64,000 bases of DNA from Prochlorococcus marinus str. MIT 9211. GTDB taxonomy: Bacteria; Cyanobacteriota; Cyanobacteriia; PCC-6307; Cyanobiaceae. Below are positions 58,828-64,000 of this stretch, one piece after another. The stretch covers positions 367,982-431,981 of the forward strand of contig NC_009976.1 in assembly GCF_000018585.1 (NCBI RefSeq), given 5' to 3'. The notes beneath the pieces were generated by a model. That model was not told where the DNA came from. It did not search any database and worked only from the letters and a program-made list of their open reading frames with translations. Both the position numbers and the translations under genes were made by a program. Within the stretch, counting starts at the first letter, position 1; every line of letters begins with the position of its first letter.

Positions 58828-58932
58828 AAGAAGTAGAGAGTATTAACTAACGATAAAAATTAAAAGTTTCGTACTAGTTGTTATGAACAAAACTAATCAC
58901 AACAAATAATCTTCCTAAGTTATCCGTAAAAG

Positions 58933-59094
58933 TCATGGCAGTGATTGAGGTAATATGCTTATTTCAAGAGACTTACTGGGTAAGCACTCATGAGGGTAGG
59001 AAGTCACATGCTTAGCGGTAAATCCTGCTCCGATAGCAATCAACCCAATTGCAAATATCCATTTAGATCTGCCTGTGGTTAAGAAACTTTTCAT
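58933..59094 (-). CDS. Small single-span membrane protein, 53 aa
   Basis: 53 aa, ATG at 59094 to TGA complement at 58933-58935. MKSFLTTGRSKWIFAIGLIA followed by IGAGFTAKHVTSYPHECLPS: a positively charged start, one hydrophobic segment (WIFAIGLIAIGAGF, ~12-25), then a polar end with one Cys. No family known to me. It occupies an otherwise empty 468-nt region between two plus-strand genes and its composition looks protein-like. No Shine-Dalgarno visible upstream. Confidence 0.5.
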   Translation of the reverse strand: MKSFLTTGRSKWIFAIGLIAIGAGFTAKHVTSYPHECLPSKSLEISILPQSLP

Positions 59095-59295
59095 ATCTTA
59101 GTTATGTGGTTTTTTAGATTCCTTGTTTACTTAGCAGTAGAACATGTCTATATGAAACGGCATTTTTAGAATAGAGCCTAGTCCGCTTAGTTTCTTTTGA
59201 TTCACTTTTTTGTGACGTAATAAGATGTACATTTCGAGAAACTATTGCATCATTTCGAGTTCGATTTATAAAAGTATAAGCTCGACACTAAGTCA

Positions 59296-59598
59296 ATGCT
59301 CTCAACAGCTACTCGACTTCGGATACAGAAGATCCTTACAAGGCTTTCAAATGGAGAGTTGGTTACACTTCAAGAAAGGGTCTATATAAATAAATTTGCA
59401 AGTAGAGATCAAACCGTTTCAAATTGGTTGAAAAGAGCTATTAGGATTCAACAAAATTTTGAAGCTAATAATCCAATTGATAAATTGATTAATGAGCTCG
59501 ATCTAGGATCTTCAGATCCAGAATCAAGTTTTAATCCTGATCAAGATGATTTAGGTGATTGGTTTACTGGTGCTCCTTCATGGCTTGGAAGAAGTTAA
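59296..59598 (+). CDS. Conserved-looking small cyanobacterial protein, 100 aa
   Basis: 100 aa. MLSTATRLRIQKILTRLSNG with VTLQERVYINKFASRDQTVSNWLKRA is helical and basic and reads like a small cyanobacterial family common beside fabG in Prochlorococcus and Synechococcus (often annotated conserved hypothetical). The C-terminal ~30 residues are acidic (SSDPESSFNPDQDDLGDWFTGAPSWLG). No catalytic motif. The gap of 79 nt before fabG's stop has no other gene. Confidence 0.7.
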   Translation: MLSTATRLRIQKILTRLSNGELVTLQERVYINKFASRDQTVSNWLKRAIRIQQNFEANNPIDKLINELDLGSSDPESSFNPDQDDLGDWFTGAPSWLGRS

Positions 59599-59677
59599 AA
59601 GCAAGATTTTCGCCTATTCCTTTTCCCCTTCAGTTCATCCTTGTAACTCGAATACATAGTCTTAAAAAGTAGGGCTT

Positions 59678-60430
59678 TTAACTCATTAACATACCTCCAT
59701 CTACTTGTAAAACTTGTCCAGTTATATAAGCTGCTGCTGGGTCTGTGGCAAGAAATCGCACTGTTCCAGCAATATGCTCTGGACTTCCAAATTCACCTAG
59801 TGGAATTGCAGAGAGGATTTGTTCTGAATCAAGGTCTTTTGTCATATCTGTCTCAATAAACCCAGGTGCTACTGCATTAACTGTTATGCCTCTACTGGCA
59901 AACTCTTTGGCTGTGCTTTTTGTTAGACCCACTACTCCAGCTTTTGCTGCAGCATAATTTGCTTGTCCAGCATTACCCATTAGACCTACGACGGAAGTGA
60001 TATTTACAATCCGACCTGTTTTCTGCTTAAGCATGGGTCTTGCTACCGCCCTTGTACAAAGGAAGACCCCGGTCAAGTTGAGATTAATAACTGACTGCCA
60101 ATCTTCTGTTCTCATCCTCATTAATAATCCGTCTTTAGTTATGCCTGCATTATTGATTAGGGCATCTATTCGGCCACTTCTTTCTAAGACTTTTTTTATT
60201 AGATCATTTACAGATTCTTCATCTGCGACATTGGCTTGAAGTGAATATGCTTTGCCTCCTGAAGCGGTGATTGCCTGGACGACATCCTTGGCGCTTTCGG
60301 CAGAATTCGCATAGTTCACAACAATTTCTGCGCCTGTTGTAGCAAGATTTAAAGCAATTGCTCGCCCAATACCTCTACTGGCTCCAGTTACTAAAACAGT
60401 TTGCCCTTCACAAAGATTTTGATTAGTCAT
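59678..60430 (-). CDS. fabG: 3-oxoacyl-[ACP] reductase FabG
   Basis: 250 aa. NADPH-dependent reductase of the fatty-acid elongation cycle. SDR motifs: TGASRGIGRAIAL (~15-27), NNAGITKDGLLMRM (~92-105), NITSVVGLMGNAGQANYAAAKAGVVGLTKS (split, ~143-172; catalytic Ser, Tyr-x3-Lys), VNAVAPGFIETDMT (~185-198), and C-terminal YITGQVLQVDGGMLMS. Standard length. Divergent from ispD (122 nt gap, which should hold both promoters). Confidence 0.96.
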   Translation of the reverse strand: MTNQNLCEGQTVLVTGASRGIGRAIALNLATTGAEIVVNYANSAESAKDVVQAITASGGKAYSLQANVADEESVNDLIKKVLERSGRIDALINNAGITKDGLLMRMRTEDWQSVINLNLTGVFLCTRAVARPMLKQKTGRIVNITSVVGLMGNAGQANYAAAKAGVVGLTKSTAKEFASRGITVNAVAPGFIETDMTKDLDSEQILSAIPLGEFGSPEHIAGTVRFLATDPAAAYITGQVLQVDGGMLMS

Positions 60431-60552
60431 TGTTTTTTTTTTGATTGTTTGTAATCGTAAGAAGAAAACTAGTTTCGACTCAAGTAAAAAGTAAAGAAAT
60501 TGAGTGATGATTGATCAAAAGTCTTGAACTTTTCTATTGAGAGGAATTTGTT

Positions 60553-61233
60553 TTGCATTTGCTAATTGCAGCAGCAGGTAGTGGCAGCCGAATGGGTGCA
60601 GATTGCAACAAGTTGTTGTTGCAAATAGAGGGAGAACCCATCTTAAAATGGACTTTAGAGTCAGTTGCTTTGGCTAGTTCAATTAAATGGATTGGCATTA
60701 TTGGCCAGCCTTGCGATAAACATGCAATTATGCAGATTGTTCAGGATTTTTCTAAACCTGTCCAATGGATAAATGGGGGTAAAACGCGTCAAGAGTCAGT
60801 TCAAAAAGGATTAGCTGCTTTGCCTGATGAAGCAATACATGTATTAATACACGATGGAGCTAGATGTTTAGTAGAGCCTGAGTTGTTTGATCAGTGTGCA
60901 CAGATGGTTTTGAAGGGTGTTGCCATCATTGCTGCCACGCCAGTTGTCGACACAATAAAGACAGTTGATAGTAATGGTTATATATCAGGTACTCCAGATA
61001 GATCTAAATTGTGGGCCGCTCAAACGCCCCAGGGATTTTCAGTTGAACAACTCAAGGAAGGTCATGCGACAGCTATTGCTAAAAATTGGAATGTCACAGA
61101 TGATGCTTCACTTTTCGAAAAACTAGCCTGGCCAGTAAGGATTCTCGAATCTTCTCCATCAAATATAAAGGTCACAACTCCATTTGATTTGTCAATTGCC
61201 CAGTCAATAATTGCTATGAAGAGACAATCCTAA
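60553..61233 (+). CDS. ispD: 2-C-methyl-D-erythritol 4-phosphate cytidylyltransferase
   Basis: 226 aa. Third step of the non-mevalonate isoprenoid route: MEP + CTP to CDP-ME, feeding chlorophyll phytyl chains, carotenoids and quinones. TTG start at 60553 with GAGAGGA about 10 nt upstream. Motifs: [22 protein letters not shown] (split, ~3-24), [13 protein letters not shown] (~75-87), [16 protein letters not shown] (~97-112), VVDTIKTVD, and [17 protein letters not shown] (~177-193). Its 3' end overlaps ldcA by 20 bp. Confidence 0.95.
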
Positions 61234-62116
61234 GTATTCCTCGCTCTCCATCAAGTAATGCTTGGCTTCCAATAGGAAGTGCTGCATTTCCGCAAAGGTG
61301 ACCAATAGGTAGATTCCCAACTACTGGGATATTGAGGCCCTTAGATCTTTCTTTTAAAACTTCATCAATTCTAAATCCTTCACCTACTTCAATACTTTGT
61401 GGATCTACGCAATTAACAAAATTGCCAAATCCAAGTCCTGCAAGCCCTTGGAGTAACCCTGCTAATCTCCATTGGGTCAACATTCGGTCCACCCGATAAG
61501 GCTCTTCTCCAATGTCTTCAATGATTAAAATTGCGCCTTTTAGATCGGGGATATGGCTACTACCAAGTAGATGAGATGCCACAGTTAAATTGCATGCAAC
61601 TAAGGGCCCTTTTGCTAAGCCGCCAATCCAGGGCTCTCCATATAGGTCTGGTATTAATTCTCCAAAAAGAATAGATTTTAGTCTTTCTTTGCTCCATGCA
61701 GGCTCATATGCCAAAGAAGTGATCAAAGGACCATGTATGCCTCCGCTAAATCCTGCAGAGAGCCTAGAGAGGAGAATAGAGCTGACGTCTGAGAACCCAA
61801 GAAGCCATCCTCTTTCCCAGGGTTGATGATGTTCTAATAGCCTTGCTGCTCCCCATCCACCTCTAGCAAATGCCTTGAGAGCTGCAGATTTCTTGGGATG
61901 AAGTTCATTTAATCTTGTTTTGTCGCTTCCAGCGAGATAGCCCCAATGACGCCCTACGACACTGTGCTCTCGACAATGTAGTCCCCACCCTTCAAAAACT
62001 TTTAACCCTGCAATAAGAGAATCTTGATCTTTAACAGCTGAGCTAGCAGCAATTGTTATGACTTCGTCCCCGCTTTTGAGAGGTTTTGGAATGGTTTCTG
62101 ACTTAATAGCGAGCAT
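61214..62116 (-). CDS. ldcA: Muramoyltetrapeptide carboxypeptidase (LD-carboxypeptidase)
   Basis: 300 aa. Family S66 peptidase that removes the terminal D-Ala from recycled murein tetrapeptides. Catalytic region: [15 protein letters not shown] (~88-102), [13 protein letters not shown] (~113-125, nucleophile Ser in FSD), then [24 protein letters not shown] at the C-terminus (~268-291) and [18 protein letters not shown] (~200-217). Slightly short of the E. coli enzyme but complete. Two nt after ubiA's ATG-distal gene end: ubiA and ldcA are on the same strand and tightly spaced. Overlaps ispD by 20 bp. Confidence 0.92.
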
Positions 62117-62118
62117 AT

Positions 62119-63054
62119 CTAATTAACTTTACTGAGAATTAAGCCTAATAAAAATAGGCTTCCAAGCAGTACTTGGTTACTAAAATGTCTACTAATCATA
62201 GAGGTGCTAATAGCATTTAGATTTATTAAATGTATTTCCCTTTGCATCCCTATACTCGCTATTAACCAAATTGGCCAAAAAACTAAACTTGTATCTGCCT
62301 TAAACGCTCCAAATCCAAGGAGGACACTGGTTATGAAATAGCAGATAGAAACAGTTATTTTTGCGTTTCCTCCAAGACTTAAAACACTACTATGGAGCCC
62401 TAAGTTTTTGTCATCATTCTTATCTGCCATTGCATAAACAGTGTCAAATCCAAAAGTCCATGTCATGGTTGCAAGCCAGCATGAGATAAGAGGCCAGCCA
62501 CCACTTAAAGAGGACTCGCTTGCTGCCCATGGGATTAGTACAGAGAATCCCCAGCAAAGTGCCAAAAGAGCTTGCGGATATTTAAACCATCGTTTTGAAG
62601 ACGGATATATAAGAATCGGGATCAATGAAGCAGAAGCAAGTTGTAAGCACAGAACTCTGCTAGAGCCAGGTAGTAGCAAAACTATGAGAAGACTAAGTGT
62701 TAATGCTGTGACTAATAGTCCCCAAGCGGTTGAGGTTTTAATCTTGCCACTGGCTAATGGACGATTTTTTGTACGCTTAACTTTACTATCAAGATTGATA
62801 TCCCAAAGATCATTAGCTATACAGCCTGCAGCACTTGTGAATATGCCACCTGTGATAATTAAAGCAATGAGCAACTTTTGAGGTGGGGCTGATGGTGTTA
62901 GCCACAGAGACCATCCAGCTGGAATTAATAGAATCAACCTTCCGCTTGGCTTATTCCAACGTAAAAGATGGATCCAATTTTTGAGTTCAGTTTTATAGTG
63001 AAGGCTTTTCACAGATAATTTTTTTTGAGAAAAATTTAGAGGATTTTTAACCAA
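62119..63054 (-). CDS. ubiA: UbiA-family prenyltransferase (4-hydroxybenzoate/homogentisate-type)
   Basis: 311 aa, eight to nine membrane helices. UbiA-superfamily: first Asp-rich motif ANDLWDINLDSKVKRTKNRPL (split, ~80-100; family NDxxDxxxD ... RtkxRPLa), and the second in YAMADKNDDKNLGLHS (~213-228). In cyanobacteria this family member (often annotated UbiA) is thought to use 4-hydroxybenzoate for plastoquinone. Distinct from the two other UbiA-fold genes here (chlG and ctaB). Upstream of ldcA by 2 nt. ATG at 63054; opposite strand to ppx 47 nt away. Confidence 0.88.
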   Translation of the reverse strand: MVKNPLNFSQKKLSVKSLHYKTELKNWIHLLRWNKPSGRLILLIPAGWSLWLTPSAPPQKLLIALIITGGIFTSAAGCIANDLWDINLDSKVKRTKNRPLASGKIKTSTAWGLLVTALTLSLLIVLLLPGSSRVLCLQLASASLIPILIYPSSKRWFKYPQALLALCWGFSVLIPWAASESSLSGGWPLISCWLATMTWTFGFDTVYAMADKNDDKNLGLHSSVLSLGGNAKITVSICYFITSVLLGFGAFKADTSLVFWPIWLIASIGMQREIHLINLNAISTSMISRHFSNQVLLGSLFLLGLILSKVN

Positions 63055-63101
63055 GTTAGGTTTTTAAATGCCAAAGTGTCTATGCCCTAGGTTCTGGTCA
63101 T

Positions 63102-64000
63102 ATGCCAGGAGACAAGACTCTCTATGAGTCGGTAAAAACTAATCTTGGCAATGAAAAAACGCGTTGCATTGGGGCAATTGATATCGGGACAAATTCAACG
63201 CATTTGTTAGTGGCATCAGTGGCAACTGATTTGCATACTTTTAGCATTGACCTTGCGGAAAAATCATCCACAAGGCTGGGAGAGAGGGACCCTGATTCTG
63301 GCAATTTGACGGCTGTTGCTATGGAAAGGGTTTTTGATGCTTTGAAGAGATTTAAGGATCTTGCCTTTAGCCATCAAGTCGAAGATTTAATTATTGTTGC
63401 CACTAGTGCTGTGAGAGAGGCTCCTAATGGAAGAGAATTTGTAAATCGACTTCAAAATGAGCTTGACCTAAATGTTGAGTTGGTTAGTGGTGCAGAAGAA
63501 GCAAGGTTAATTTATTTAGGTGTTCTCTCTGGAATGCCATTTGGAGACCGCCCTCATCTCTTGGTTGATATTGGAGGTGGGTCAACAGAAATGGTTCTCG
63601 CAGATGGACGAGATGCCAAGGCACTTACTAGCACTCGTGTTGGAGCAGTTCGTCTTCAAAGAGACTTTATTAATAATGAACCCATACCACCTGAAAGAAA
63701 AGAGTTTTTGCAGACTTTTATTCAGGGTTCTTTGGAGCCAGCTGCAACCAAAATCGCAAGAAGAATGAAGTATGGGGAGACTCCTGTAATGGTTGCGACA
63801 AGTGGTACTGCAATGGCTATTGGAGCAATAGCTTCTGAAGATGCCAATCCTTCTGTATTGAAATTACATGGATTTAAATTGACCAAGGATTCTTTGGATA
63901 AAATCATTTCAAGACTCTTAGTACTAAATCCTGAGGAAAGGAAAAAGTTACCTTCAATAAGTGATCGGCGTGCTGAAATAATTGTTCCAGGGGCTTTGAT
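63102..64000 (+). CDS. ppx: Exopolyphosphatase / Ppx-GppA phosphatase (partial)
   Basis: At least 299 codons from ATG at 63102, running off the window end without a stop. ASKHA fold: N-terminal phosphate-1 motif CIGAIDIGTNSTHLLVASV (~23-41), EDLIIVATSAVREAPNG (~93-109), and phosphate-2 LLVDIGGGSTEMVLADG (~153-169). Ppx hydrolyses polyphosphate or pppGpp. The start agrees with the family (short N-terminal lead of ~20 residues). Divergent from ubiA. Confidence 0.94.
   Translation, partial: MPGDKTLYESVKTNLGNEKTRCIGAIDIGTNSTHLLVASVATDLHTFSIDLAEKSSTRLGERDPDSGNLTAVAMERVFDALKRFKDLAFSHQVEDLIIVATSAVREAPNGREFVNRLQNELDLNVELVSGAEEARLIYLGVLSGMPFGDRPHLLVDIGGGSTEMVLADGRDAKALTSTRVGAVRLQRDFINNEPIPPERKEFLQTFIQGSLEPAATKIARRMKYGETPVMVATSGTAMAIGAIASEDANPSVLKLHGFKLTKDSLDKIISRLLVLNPEERKKLPSISDRRAEIIVPGAL

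Noticed and set aside
58828-58932. Terminator or small gene just after the small plus-strand membrane protein gene
   Set aside because: No stem with a T-run seen; A+T-rich sequence only.
1-64000. CRISPR array, prophage, IS element, rRNA, tRNA, toxin-antitoxin or restriction-modification locus
   Set aside because: No regularly spaced repeats, integrase, transposase, terminase, cloverleaf or defence-type protein was found; gaps over 300 nt are all described.

Overview
The window is A+T-rich, densely packed cyanobacterial chromosome and looks like core genome of a marine picocyanobacterium, most likely a low-light Prochlorococcus (or a close Synechococcus relative). Pointers are chlorophyll synthase (ChlG), NdhB, Vipp1, a cyAbrB regulator, an aa3-type oxidase operon with heme A genes, UbiE/MenG, small cyanobacteria-only proteins (DUF2862, DUF4278, DUF2232), very short intergenic gaps, many TTG/GTG starts and many overlapping gene ends. 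The exact strain cannot be fixed from the sequence alone. I saw no rRNA, tRNA, IS element, prophage, CRISPR array, toxin or restriction locus.

Layout. 1-6.3 kb: tail of a YggS-like protein, sepF and proC on +, then a leftward run hpf-deoC-recO-MFS-glycosyltransferase that ends by running about 98 bp into the end of proC. 6.3-13.2 kb: lipB, acyl-CoA/ACP synthetase, ylqD, pdhC and queA on +, interrupted by one very A+T-rich membrane-protein gene on -. 13.2-17.7 kb: a leftward sulfur amino-acid block (cysK and two cystathionine gamma-synthase-type genes) after rpsD. 17.7-21 kb: yidD, a thioredoxin-like gene and murE, abutting a class V aminotransferase/C-S lyase. 21-23.9 kb: a small-gene, accessory-like patch (73-aa protein, truncated-looking arsenite methyltransferase, 55-aa DUF4278 protein with structured flanks, 87-aa membrane protein, nfu). 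23.9-36 kb: mqo, lepA, an orphan peptide-type ABC permease, trmH, rsmB, a class A PBP, chlG, DUF2862, hisF, ubiE, and a DciA-like protein with a zinc ribbon. 36-47.4 kb: vipp1, birA, a LolD/DevA-like ATPase, ndhB, topA, a lipoprotein-DUF2232-CobT-like-substrate-binding-protein cluster, and an aldo/keto reductase with ferredoxin domain. 47.7-56.8 kb: ribE, cyAbrB, ctaCDE (leftward) facing ctaAB (rightward), and an ABC-2 exporter. 56.8-64 kb: a groEL without groES, small cyanobacterial genes, fabG, ispD, ldcA, a UbiA-family prenyltransferase and the start of ppx.

How the genes fit together. Most are housekeeping: respiration (ctaA makes heme A from the heme O made by ctaB for CtaCDE; mqo and ndhB feed the quinone pool), pigment and quinone synthesis (chlG, ubiE, ubiA), cysteine/methionine synthesis, lipoate and pyruvate dehydrogenase (lipB, pdhC), cell wall (murE, PBP, ldcA), and translation/RNA modification (rpsD, lepA, hpf, trmH, rsmB, queA).

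I did not find a convincing new multi-gene system. The most interesting signals are smaller: two perfect 14-bp hairpins (one inside topA, one across the stop codon of the DUF4278 gene, next to a strong terminator and opposite a three-hairpin leader), an 18-bp head-to-head overlap in which hpf and lipB share their start regions, a long convergent overlap of proC with a glycosyltransferase, an ArsM-like enzyme that stops where its C-terminal domain should begin, several unlisted small ORFs (one coupled by ATGA to the aldo/keto reductase gene), and genes whose best ribosome-binding site points to a non-standard start.
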